Assembly (NCBI RefSeq): GCF_000717475.1
Contig: NZ_JPIK01000004.1
Coordinates: 141,841 to 205,840, forward strand
Source of the DNA: Desulfonatronum thiodismutans
GTDB taxonomy: Bacteria; Desulfobacterota; Desulfovibrionia; Desulfovibrionales; Desulfonatronaceae
Direction: 5' to 3'
Length of the DNA stretch: 64,000 nt
The translations under genes were made by a program, and so were the position numbers. A model generated the notes under the pieces. It ran no database searches. It was not told the origin of the DNA and was given only the letters and a program-made list of their open reading frames with translations. Positions 27,600 through 36,400 of this stretch are shown piece after piece. Within the stretch, counting starts at the first letter, position 1. Each line of letters opens with the position of its first letter.

Positions 27600-30119
27600 A
27601 TGGAGAGTCAGCACCCTGCAGGAGCGAACGTGGTGCAACCCTTGACCGAATCACTACAACATGAACTCACCTTGAGAGCCATGCAAACCATCCTGATCGT
27701 CGACGACGACCCTGACTTCCTGACCGTGGCCCGAAAAATCCTGGCTCCCACGATGTGTCGCCTGCTGATCGCGGACTCAGGAGCCGAAACACTGGAAATT
27801 GCCGCGCGGGAACAGCCGGACCTGATTCTCCTGGATGTGTCCTTGCCCGACATCGAGGGCCTGGAACTCTGTCGTCGGATCAAGGCCGATCCGGATATGG
27901 GCCGAAGCCATGTGCTGTTCGTGTCCGGCACCATGACCGACCCGGAAAATCAGGCCCAGGCCCTGCGGGCCGGAGGGAGCGGGTTCATGACCAAACCGGT
28001 GAACCCCCAGTTTTTTCTCGCCCAGGTGCAAGCAACCTTGCGCATCAAACGTTCCGAGGACGCCTTGCGCCTGGAGCATGCTCAGGTGCTCTCGATTTTC
28101 GACAGCATGGGGCAATACGCGTATGTCGTCGATCCGCAAAGCTATAAAATCCTCTTTGCCAACAAGGCCATGCAGGCGGCTTATGGTAGGACCCTGGAGG
28201 GCCAAACCTGTTATGACGTATTGCAGCTGGAGGATCGCCCCTGTTCGTTCTGCGGCAACTCTTTTTTGCTTCAAAACCCGAACCAAACCCACCAGAAAGA
28301 GCACAAAAGCCCTGTTTTAGGGCAGCACCTGCTGATTACGGAAAAAGTGATCAAATGGCCGGACGGGCGGGACGTGATCTTCAAGTTCGGCATGGACGTG
28401 ACGGAGCGGATCAAGGCTGAGAACGCCTTGCGCTACAGCCAGGAGCGTTTCCAGTTGGCCATGGACGCCACCCGGGACGGGCTGTGGGACTGGAACCTGG
28501 AAACCGACGAAATCTATTTCAGCCCGGCCTACACCGCCATGCTCGGCTACGCTCCGGGTGAAATCGCTCCCAGCGTCCAGTTTTGGTCGGACAACGTGCA
28601 CCCGGACGACCTGCCCTTGGCCTGGGAACGGATTACGGACTGCCTGGAAAACCGCCTGAAAAACTTTGAAGTGGAATTTCGGATGCGGACCAAGGCCGGG
28701 GACTGGCTGTGGATTCAGGGACGGGGCAGCGCCGTGTCCCGGGACAAAGCCGGCAAGGCCGCCAGAATGGTGGGCACCCATGTGGACATCTCCGAGCGCA
28801 AGGCCATTGAAGGCCGACTCCAGGAGGCCATGCGCCGGGCCGAGGCCGCCAATCAGGCCAAGTCTGCATTTTTAGCCAATATGAGCCATGAGATCCGGAC
28901 TCCGATGAACGGCGTGATCGGGTTGTCCCGGTTGCTGCTGGACACGCCGCTGACGGATGAGCAGCGGGACTTGACCGGAACGATCCTCTCCAGCGCGGAG
29001 ATACTTTTGGGACTGATCAACGATATCCTGGACCTTTCCAAGGTCGAATCCGGAAAGCTGGAACTGGAGGCCATCCCGTTCAACCTTGCCCAACTCCTGG
29101 ATGAATTGACGTCAATCATGAGCCACCGGGCACGCGGCAAACGACTCTCCTTGTCCTGCTCCACGAACCCGGACGTCCCACCATCCCTGCTCGGCGATCC
29201 GCTCCGGTTGCGCCAGATTCTGATCAATCTGGTGGAGAACGCCCTGAAGTTCACGGATCAGGGTGGGGTTCTGGTGACGGTTGAGAGGGTTGAAGGAAAT
29301 GCTGGAATGCTGGAATACTGGGATGCTGGGATTGGTGAGGAACCCTCAACCGCGAGACTCCGCTTCACGGTCCGGGATACCGGGGTCGGAATTCCCCAGG
29401 AAATGCTGGCCGGGGTATTTGAGAAGTTCCAACAGGTGGATGCTTCCAGCACCCGTAAATACGGGGGCAGCGGTCTGGGACTGGCCATCTGCAAGCAGCT
29501 CGTCGAGCTGATGGGCGGAGAGATGGGCGTGGAAAGCCGGGTCGGCCAAGGATCGGAATTCTGGTTCGTGGTCCCGCTGGCCGTACAGGACCAGAAAAGT
29601 CTTGAGGCCGGGCCGAGCAACCAGGGCCACGCATCACCGAGCACCGGCTATCCGCGATTTGTCGGTCGCGTGTTGTTGGTGGAGGACAGTCAGGTCAACC
29701 AGACGGTTGCCCTGGGAATTCTCAAAAAACTGGGCCTCCAAGCCGCCGTCGCATCAAACGGACTGGAAGCCCTCAAAGCCCTGGAACAAAACGACTACGA
29801 TCTGGTGTTGATGGACGTGCAGATGCCCGGAATGGACGGCCTGGAAGCGACGAGAAGGATTAGGAGACAGGAGTCAGAAGACAGGACTCAGAAGCCGGAA
29901 GTCGGAGATCGGTCCTCTGAACCTCAGGTCTCAGGTTTCAGCCCTCGGCCCTTCTACCGGCGCCTGCCGATCATCGCCATGACCGCCGGGGCGATGCAGG
30001 AGGACAGGGATCGTTCCAAGGAGGCGGGCATGGACGACCACCTGACCAAACCCATTGATCCACGGTCACTCTGTAACGCCTTGGCACGATGGCTGCCGGA
30101 GCAAGAACAAGATAGCTGA
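27600..30119 (+). CDS. REC–PAS–PAS–HisKA–HATPase–REC hybrid kinase
   Basis: 839 residues, soluble. Receiver 30–147 (ILIVDDDPDF, Asp79), PAS 150–272 with Cys204, Cys215 and Cys218 in RPCSFC, PAS 275–400 with PAC motif, HisKA with His430 in [17 protein letters not shown], HATPase 530–660 and second receiver 690–832 (Asp739 in LMDVQMPGMDG). The HATPase carries an insertion of about 20 residues (563–583) before the DTGVGIP box, coded by short repeats. The second receiver carries an S/P/Q-rich insertion (755–785) at the same site as the 12199 kinase. The start at 27600 lies 4 bases after the ATPase stop; an internal ATG at 27681 is the alternative. Confidence 0.92.
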   Translation: MESQHPAGANVVQPLTESLQHELTLRAMQTILIVDDDPDFLTVARKILAPTMCRLLIADSGAETLEIAAREQPDLILLDVSLPDIEGLELCRRIKADPDMGRSHVLFVSGTMTDPENQAQALRAGGSGFMTKPVNPQFFLAQVQATLRIKRSEDALRLEHAQVLSIFDSMGQYAYVVDPQSYKILFANKAMQAAYGRTLEGQTCYDVLQLEDRPCSFCGNSFLLQNPNQTHQKEHKSPVLGQHLLITEKVIKWPDGRDVIFKFGMDVTERIKAENALRYSQERFQLAMDATRDGLWDWNLETDEIYFSPAYTAMLGYAPGEIAPSVQFWSDNVHPDDLPLAWERITDCLENRLKNFEVEFRMRTKAGDWLWIQGRGSAVSRDKAGKAARMVGTHVDISERKAIEGRLQEAMRRAEAANQAKSAFLANMSHEIRTPMNGVIGLSRLLLDTPLTDEQRDLTGTILSSAEILLGLINDILDLSKVESGKLELEAIPFNLAQLLDELTSIMSHRARGKRLSLSCSTNPDVPPSLLGDPLRLRQILINLVENALKFTDQGGVLVTVERVEGNAGMLEYWDAGIGEEPSTARLRFTVRDTGVGIPQEMLAGVFEKFQQVDASSTRKYGGSGLGLAICKQLVELMGGEMGVESRVGQGSEFWFVVPLAVQDQKSLEAGPSNQGHASPSTGYPRFVGRVLLVEDSQVNQTVALGILKKLGLQAAVASNGLEALKALEQNDYDLVLMDVQMPGMDGLEATRRIRRQESEDRTQKPEVGDRSSEPQVSGFSPRPFYRRLPIIAMTAGAMQEDRDRSKEAGMDDHLTKPIDPRSLCNALARWLPEQEQDS

Positions 30120-30260
30120 TCAACGCTGCCCCGGTACGACCGGAATCGGAGGCTCAGCAGCCTGGCGGGCGAACAAGTAGCCTTGGACGAGATCCGCCCC
30201 GTGCGCCGCCAGCCAGTTAAAACCACCGGCTCTACGACAACATCCCTCCGGGATGAGAAG
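30120..30260 (-). pseudogene. C-terminal relic of an EAL (c-di-GMP phosphodiesterase) domain
   Basis: On the minus strand, convergent with the hybrid kinase, one frame ends NWLAAHGADLVQGYLFARQ…PGQR then a TGA at 30120–30122. L-x-x-x-GAD-xVQGYLFAR is the characteristic end of EAL domains. Nothing upstream in that frame resembles the rest of the domain, and no start is evident. The remaining intergenic bases up to 30368 hold no gene I can support. Confidence 0.5.
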
Positions 30261-30368
30261 AAAAAGTTGTTGACAACTCTCACCAACACGCTGAGGGCGT
30301 CTTCTGCTCGAATTGATTGATGGTCATGGCTAGGCAAAGCACGACACTCGCCTGTTACTTCGCTATAT

Positions 30369-30854
30369 TCAACGCCAACAAGCCTCGGTTTGATCATTTC
30401 CTTGATTATCTCTAGCTCCTTTCACGCCAAGATGATCAATGGTTAGTTTAGCACACAAGCTGTCACCAGCTTGTTTTTTATTGGCGTTAGGCACTGTCTT
30501 AATTATAAATTTAAAGGATTCTGAATTGGAAAGTTTGCACTCTGTAAGGTTATCATCTGTAAAGCAAAGGTCGTAGTATCCACTCTGAGAGAGCTTTTTA
30601 ACTGTGGCATTCTTGTCAACGCCAATTGTCGCATCAACATACGTGTAATTATTCGTATAATACCGCTCCATAGCCTGAGCCGCGGCCAACAAAGCCGTCT
30701 TCCCGTCCGCCCGACGGGCATTGGTGGTGTACTTGGTCACCTGCGGAATGGCGATGGCCGCCAGAATCCCCAGGATGGCGACCACGATGAGGACTTCGAT
30801 GATGGTGAAGCCTTTGAATTTTATTTTCTGGCTCTTCTTCGTCAAATGATCCAT
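30369..30854 (-). CDS. pilA: Type IV pilin PilA
   Basis: 161 residues with a short leader ending in FKG and the class III prepilin motif G|FTIIEVLIVVAILGILAAIA, Glu5 present. The hydrophobic helix is followed by a globular domain with three Cys in the C-terminal half, enough for one disulfide D-loop. PilD would cleave after Gly and methylate Phe1. The start at 30854 is chosen to give a normal leader; the longer frame runs into the MITE. The element at 30873–31025 lies 18 bases upstream, so the promoter must be in or beyond it. It follows, on the same strand, the toxin–antitoxin-like genes and pilY1–V. Confidence 0.93.
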   Translation of the reverse strand: MDHLTKKSQKIKFKGFTIIEVLIVVAILGILAAIAIPQVTKYTTNARRADGKTALLAAAQAMERYYTNNYTYVDATIGVDKNATVKKLSQSGYYDLCFTDDNLTECKLSNSESFKFIIKTVPNANKKQAGDSLCAKLTIDHLGVKGARDNQGNDQTEACWR

Positions 30855-30872
30855 GCTGAACGCCTTTTGGTT

Positions 30873-31025
30873 GTAACTACTCAATAAATCCTGAGTTGAG
30901 CTCATTTCCGACGCTGGTTTCCCGCCTTCGCGGGAATGACGTGTTTTTCATGCCGCATCCCAATCAGTCATACCCGCGAAGGCGGGTATCCAGGCCGTAT
31001 TTCCTCGGATGAGCTGAATAGTTAC
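30873..31025. mobile_element. 153-bp MITE, copy 2, upstream of pilA
   Basis: Inverted relative to copy 1 at 4035–4187 and about 97% identical over all 153 bases. Ends GTAACTACTCA and, on the other strand, GTAACTATTCAG. Flanked by a perfect 8-bp direct repeat TTTTGGTT (30865–30872 and 31026–31033) that differs from the duplication at copy 1, which proves independent insertion. It separates the pilA ribosome site from the upstream gene by its full length. Two REP-like hairpins are internal. Confidence 0.93.
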
Positions 31026-31047
31026 TTTTGGTTTTGATATCTCATGC

Positions 31048-31308
31048 TCACCGGAACGGGCTCCAGACAGTTTCCATGTTGAATGTCCTGGCCTTGGCGC
31101 GATCAAGGCCCAACACGATACACCAGTAGTTCACCGCCTTGCGGCTCAAGTTGCGGCTGTTCATCAGGACATCCGTGAAACGTTCCATCCCGTGCCTGTC
31201 CTGAACCTGCTGAATGAAATCAAATCCGCCAAAATTGATGGCCCGTTCGATTTCCACCTCCGGAGACACGTTCGCGGGGTCCCGGTCCCAGAAAAGTTCT
31301 TCTCTCAT
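31048..31308 (-). CDS. Small conserved hypothetical protein (DUF6922-like)
   Basis: 86 residues: ELFWDRDPANVSPEVEIERA at the front, then FIQQVQDRHGMERFTDVLM and SRNLSRKAVNYWCIVLGLD. This pattern is that of small proteins I associate with toxin–antitoxin-like neighbourhoods (LFWD start, YG/HG..., SR.LS, fW/yW). No function is known to me. It stops 22 bases before the MITE and reads towards pilA. Confidence 0.6.
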   Translation of the reverse strand: MREELFWDRDPANVSPEVEIERAINFGGFDFIQQVQDRHGMERFTDVLMNSRNLSRKAVNYWCIVLGLDRAKARTFNMETVWSPFR

Positions 31309-31458
31309 ATGGATAGCAACTATACTCTGAACGGCCAGGAATCGGGCTTTTGTTTCACTTCTCTAGACTCTTAGTCTGCCTTTTTGTCTGCCTTTCCCGT
31401 CCGTGGCCAAAAAAGAAAAAGCCAGAAACCAGCCCATGCGGAGTATGCTACTTCCACA

Positions 31459-31997
31459 CTACCGCCAGACAAACCCGAAATCAAAGTCAATGGCGCACTT
31501 GCTCAGCTCGAACAGCAACGTCTCCCTCGAACAATCCCCAACCTTGCGATACCCCCGTCCACCAGCCGGTACACCTTGGCCTTGCGCTTGTCCGGGTAGA
31601 CCAGCACGTAATGGGTCACGCCCTCATTCTGATACAGCTCATGCTTGAGCAGTTCGTCCCGCCGGGCGCTGGACGTGGACACCACTTCGAAAATCAGCTC
31701 CGGAGCCCTGGTCAACCGCTCCCCCTCCGGCTCGTAGCAGATCACCATGCAATCCGGCCGAACCACGGTGTCCTCGGAAAACTCCACATCCGTCTCGAAA
31801 ACGGCATGACAGGCCGGGCACTCGTCCAGGGCTTCGGCAAGCTGGCGATAGATGTTCCCGGTTGTCCGTTGATGCGTGAACGTGGGCGAAGGCGTCATGG
31901 CATACGGCGATCCATGGACCAGCTCCCAGTCGCCTTGCCATTGGCGGAAGTCGGAGACGGTGTAGCGTTCGATATATGGCGCTGGGTTGGCGGTCAT
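31459..31997 (-). pseudogene. Uma2-type putative nuclease, frameshifted near its C-terminus
   Basis: Residues 1–147 match the Uma2/DUF820 family (PD-(D/E)XK fold): VVRPDCMVI and PELIFEVVSTSSARRDELLKH followed by YVLVYPDKRKAKVYRL. The frame from 31997 (AGAGGA ribosome site) ends early at 31503 with a non-family tail. Shifting one base at the run of five G (31552–31556, complement) restores GGYRKVGDCSRETLLFELSK and a natural end at 31459. The change could be a real inactivation or a one-base sequencing error in a homopolymer. Uma2 genes are abundant in filamentous and mobile-element-rich genomes; their role is unproven. Confidence 0.75.
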
Positions 31998-32025
31998 GCG
32001 GTTCCTCTCAAGGCATGGCAAACAG

Positions 32026-32325
32026 CTAAAGCCGCAAACCTGTTGTTGCGACAGTATCAACAAATCCTGTTGGATCGTTATTCGCTACAAAAAGATGCGG
32101 TTCAATACGAACATCCAAAAGCCTTCGTATTCGATAAAGATTTTTCACGGTCTCCAAATAATCGTCATCAATGTGGCTCACGATAATCCCGATATCCAGA
32201 TCACTATGCTCATGTTGACGTCCCTCAGCATAGGATCCGAAAAGGTAGGCATTATCAAAATTCAAATATGGCCTGACTAATTTCAAATACTCTTTTGCTA
32301 ATGCGATAGCTTGTTCTTTATCCAT
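32026..32325 (-). CDS. MNT-family nucleotidyltransferase (antitoxin of MNT/HEPN pair 1)
   Basis: 99 residues with the minimal nucleotidyltransferase signature: AYLFGSYAEGRQHEHSDLDI near residues 27–46 (GSxxxG plus DLD). In characterised MNT/HEPN systems such proteins AMPylate and silence the HEPN ribonuclease. GAGAGG lies 8 bases before its ATG. It overlaps the upstream HEPN gene by 28 bases, so both are one transcript. Length is typical. Confidence 0.88.
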   Translation of the reverse strand: MDKEQAIALAKEYLKLVRPYLNFDNAYLFGSYAEGRQHEHSDLDIGIIVSHIDDDYLETVKNLYRIRRLLDVRIEPHLFVANNDPTGFVDTVATTGLRL

Positions 32326-32699
32326 ATGTACAACCTCTCTGTCTTTTCCAAAATTATTCCAGCATAGTTTACATCAATTCTCTTTTTGACCAAATCTTTG
32401 TATTCTGGATACCGTGCCTGTACATTCAGAGGCTCAAGCTCGTCAAGAAAATCTGCATGAAATTCAGGTAATTCAGATAGTAGAGCAGTTTGACTTGCAA
32501 GATAAGAAAGGTTGTGTGTACGAGGAGGTGTCTTCTCATGTATCATTTGATAGTGTGCTTTCAATATTTTTTCAATAGACTGATGGCACATGAAACCGAC
32601 ATAAATGTATCGTCCAGAATCAAGCATTGCCCGAGCAGTTTGAAGATCATACTCAGAGATATCTATCCAATATTCCACCTTTTTGTCTTTATTCATCAT
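32298..32699 (-). CDS. HEPN-domain protein (toxin of MNT/HEPN pair 1)
   Basis: 133 all-helical residues of the PF05168-type HEPN family: YWIDISEYDLQTARAML at the start, GFMCHQSIEKILKAHY near residue 35, TPPRTHNLSYLA near 57, and NVQARYPEYK near 91. HEPN proteins in such pairs act as ribonucleases or substrate-binding partners of the nucleotidyltransferase. The strict RX4HXY motif is not evident, so catalytic activity is uncertain. It overlaps the MNT gene. This local sequence is A+T richer than its surroundings, a sign of transfer. Confidence 0.85.
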   Translation of the reverse strand: MMNKDKKVEYWIDISEYDLQTARAMLDSGRYIYVGFMCHQSIEKILKAHYQMIHEKTPPRTHNLSYLASQTALLSELPEFHADFLDELEPLNVQARYPEYKDLVKKRIDVNYAGIILEKTERLYIWIKNKLSH

Positions 32700-32730
32700 T
32701 TCAAGCCTATAAGATTATATTTCCATTTAA

Positions 32731-32913
32731 TTATTCAAAACCGTGTTTGCTCAATCCGGAATTCGATTCATTATTATAATACAACTCCACAGCATCCTTC
32801 AAATTAAAAACAGTTTCATCAACTGACTCACCAAAACTGGAAACATCCACGTTTAAACACTGTGAAACAAAGCATTTTCCTTCCTGGTAAACAACATATT
32901 TTAAATTTCTCAT
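32731..32913 (-). CDS. HicB-like small antitoxin-type protein
   Basis: 60 residues resembling the HicB/DUF1902 partial RNase-H fold: LKYVVYQEGKCFVSQCLNVD followed by SSFGESVDETVFNLKDAVEL. The start at 32913 (GGAGA nine bases upstream) fits the family; the longer frame is not needed. No HicA toxin or HicB DNA-binding tail is present, so it is an orphan. It lies 31 bases before the HEPN gene and may be co-transcribed with it. Confidence 0.7.
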   Translation of the reverse strand: MRNLKYVVYQEGKCFVSQCLNVDVSSFGESVDETVFNLKDAVELYYNNESNSGLSKHGFE

Positions 32914-32978
32914 TTTATTCAATCTCCACAAGTATAATCACATCAAAAAACGCCATGAGTAGTACTGTATTTTTGAGT

Positions 32979-33242
32979 TTAAAAATCAACTCGATACCGC
33001 CCCAACCCATCCGGATACAGATCATCCCCTTCCGGCCAGTAAATGCCCCCCAATTCATCAACAGCCGCCTGCCGAAAATACCGGTACTGACGCAACCTCC
33101 AATATGCGTCGCGTCTCGCTATCAGGTCAGCCAGGTCAAGAATCAGCGTCCGCCAGTCATGCATGAGAACGCGAAGCTGAAAATCCGAGAGAGGCGTAAC
33201 CTCGACAGCTTGCGGCCAGGGCGTTTTCACGGTTGATCTCAT
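32979..33242 (-). CDS. DUF2442 domain protein
   Basis: 87 residues ending YWPEGDDLYPDGLGRYRV, the DUF2442 hallmark (W-P-x-G-x-D-L-x-P-D-x-L). The front EVTPLSDFQLRVLMHDWRTLILDL is the first strand pair of the same fold. GGGAGAGG precedes the ATG at 33242. DUF2442 proteins commonly pair with DUF4160 proteins in toxin–antitoxin-like loci; a DUF4160/DUF2442 pair exists at 51073–51797, but this copy has no partner. Confidence 0.82.
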   Translation of the reverse strand: MRSTVKTPWPQAVEVTPLSDFQLRVLMHDWRTLILDLADLIARRDAYWRLRQYRYFRQAAVDELGGIYWPEGDDLYPDGLGRYRVDF

Positions 33243-33258
33243 TCCTCTCCCCCGGCAA

Positions 33259-33411
33259 TCACTTGAACGATTGCAACACCTTCTCATGCACAATGCCCTT
33301 CTCATTGGCCAGAAAGGTGAAAAACTTCTTCAAGGCCACGCTGATCTGCTCCGGCGTCGTGGAATCCCAGACTTTCTTTTTCCACCACTTCTTGAAGTGC
33401 GTATTGGCCAT
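33259..33411 (-). pseudogene. Short open frame, possible C-terminal gene fragment
   Basis: A 50-codon frame (FKKWWKKKVWDSTTPEQISV, then KKFFTFLANEKGIVHEKVL) with protein-like helical composition between pilY1 and the DUF2442 gene. There is no convincing ribosome site, and I do not recognise the family. The bases between 33411 and the pilY1 stop at 33486 contain no other frame. It may be the tail of a lost accessory gene. Confidence 0.3.
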
Positions 33412-33485
33412 GCTCTGAGAAGGTTCGCGTCACTTTGGTATCCTTACTGCGAGGTAGCTGAGCATTGCCATTTCGATGGGCATGA

Positions 33486-36400
33486 TTAGCGAATTTGGCG
33501 CCAGGACTTTCTTCCAGGCAGGGCCGCATCTCCGGGATTTTCCGTAACCACTTGCATCTCGCCGGCCTTGGAACCACTAAAATACTTATACTCGGCAATA
33601 TCACCTAGAATAACCGCCGGAGTTTTGGAAATTCCAATATCAAGCTTCATGGCACTGACAGGAACAAATACGGATGTGAGCGTCGTGTCATCCTCGTTGA
33701 TCAGAATCTCCACCTCAACATAATCCTCCTCATTGAACAGCAGATCCCCGCTTGGGTCAAAGACCGAGTAATCCAACCTCCCCCCCGTCAGGGCATCAAG
33801 CTCCACCACCCAACTTGATCCTCCAAAATCGCAAGGGTGCTCTGAAGGTGTCATGGTTGTGAATATGATCCGGCCACTGCGTAGCAAGGACGCACTCACA
33901 ACCCTCTCTCCCCGCATTTGATCGGTGCCCAGCAGAATATCCACTGGAGTCGTCAGGTCGATAAACCATCCCTTTTGCGTGGAATAGTCAACGGGATAAT
34001 CCGAAGTCACCCGGACCTGCATCGCGTACGGCGCACCATCTACTCCGACAGGAACTCCTTCATAGAAGATGCGCTGTTGCCGGAGAACCTCGGTTCGTTC
34101 CGTCGTGTATACAACCGTAGCTCCGTGATCGCGAATTCCATAGTAAGACTGGTGCTCCGTGACACTGTCCACATCGTTGTCCCCGTCGGCAAAAAACCTG
34201 CCCGTTCCAAAATATACCATGTATCCGCCGCCGGGATGCAACCCAATGGTTGGCCGTGCGGTGATGGGCTGTATGTTGTCGTTCCTGTCTCTGGCGGTGA
34301 ATAACGGCTCACCGGAAAAGGCCACCCCCCAGTCACTGTCAGAGGCTGAAGTCAAGTCGAATTTCCAGAGATTCCCCAGAAGGTCTCCGGCATAGACAAA
34401 ATCAGTAATTCGGTCGCCATCCACATCCACCGGGGCTGGCGATGATAAACCATTGAGCTTCCCGCTTGCTCCCGCTTCAGTATCAATGATCTGGATGGGA
34501 TTTCCGGTTGCCAGATCTAGAATGAATAATTTGGCTGTTGTATCTCCGGTAATGTATCCGTTGCCGAAAATAGCAACCCAATGTCCACTTTCCAGGCGAG
34601 CAAGGGTCGGCTGACCAATGCTGTAGCCAAGGTCTTCATGCGTGAACTCCCAAAGCACGATAGCATGTCCAGGCGTATCGAACTTGTCTGGCTCCGTGAT
34701 ATCCAAGGCGAAGACGGATCGGCCACCGGCCCCTGTGGAACCGACAAGCACGGTCCGCCACTCTCCATTGATGTATGCATCTCCGACACGGGCAGGACCG
34801 TCCACAAAGTAGCGATGGTTGTCATTATAAGTTGGCGATGCCAGTTCTTTCAGGTTCGGCATGACCTCATTGGGAATGTACGCCAGAAGTTCCCTACCGT
34901 CATCGGACCGAAAACCGTGCAACATTCCGTCGTTGGCTCCGACATAGATGACCTTGTCCCGACCCTTGGTATTCTCCAGAAAGGTCGCATAAACACCATC
35001 TTTGCCTTCATTTATGGACTCCCGGTCATATCCCAAATTGCTATTACCCACAAAAACCGGATCTGAGTTGATAATGTCCCCCAGTAGACGTTCACGACTT
35101 CTAAATACTCCATCATTTTGAATTTCATTGGAATCATCACCACGGATGTAATTGACAACCATCTCTCCCAAAGCGGCATTGCCCTCTCCGATGGCATTTT
35201 GTTGCGTTGCGTTGAGATCAGCCCATTTAAAGGGAACGGTCTGCCCCCCGGAAAAGGTAACGATATTTCGCTGGTCATGCGCTGGAATCTCTTCCCCGGC
35301 CTCCCAGTCCTTTTCCCCAAGGGTTCCATCAGGTTTCACCGGAAAAGCGAACAGTTCCCCAGACCAGTCGTCCGTCCGAAACCGAGCCTGATAAACAAAT
35401 GTGCCCGTGTCCAGGCGGACGGAGTTGGCCACCACGGACGATGCAGACGATGTGGTTTCAACAACGTCCTTGAACACATTTTCCAGATCTTTGGCCAGCT
35501 TGGCCGGATCGATGGCAAAGTAGTAGTTGTCCGGCTTGCCGTCCCCTTCCGCATCCCAAGAGAGAGGGTTGTCCGGGAAAGAGGGGTCCTGAGGACGTTT
35601 CGGCTTATGGAATCCGCCCCATTTGGCGGCGTAGAACAGAGGAGATTGCAACAAGCCGGCAGCGGAAGGCCCTAGAGTATAGGTGACCGAGGTTGGAGCA
35701 TCATCAAATTTACATTTGTCACACCCAAGAACGCCTGTTGGATCCGTATAGTCATAGGAATTAATTCCTGAATGGGCGTGAAATCCGTCATCTGTTGTAC
35801 CGCTTAAAACGTAGCCAAAAGCCAAGCGCCTCCCTGAAGACTGGGCAAACACCTCGGTCGTAATGGTAATGTGTGAATTAGTAATCTGATATTCAAGGAC
35901 ACCGTTCATATCCATGTCAAAGTCACCACCCCATTCCGTGGCATCCCAATTGATCACGAATTTACCCGTACCAGCATCGATATCCTGTTCCACAATCCGG
36001 AAATCAACTAGGGCGCACCCTTTGTATTCCGTAGTATTTTCACATGCGGGGAGAATACGCACAGCCATATCGGTCTCCCCTGGACGAGGAATCTCAATCG
36101 CCGGCACAGCAGGAGCCATTTCAACACCGTAGGTTTTGACATTGACTTCGACAGTATCTCCTTGTGAATCCTCAAGATCATTTCGAATAGAATTTATATA
36201 AGCATGATAAGCAAGTCCTGCGATATGAAATGTTCCGGACTGGGCCGGAGCCTCCGGACATATCCCACGAGCCCCCCCCAGAGAGCCAACTGTTTTCGCA
36301 GAACAAAGACGATTGTTTAACGTATCAGATTCTCCAATGAACCAATCCTGGCCATGAATGTCTTCGCCAGATCCGACAACATCGGTCATCGCGGTGACCG

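Noticed and set aside
4877..30119. The kinase array as a phosphorelay operon with a dedicated output regulator
   Set aside because: No stand-alone response regulator with a DNA-binding output domain was found in the window; partners cannot be assigned.
31350..32186. 278-codon plus-strand frame opposite Uma2
   Set aside because: Antisense to Uma2 and MNT genes, begins in a spacer; no recognisable domain.
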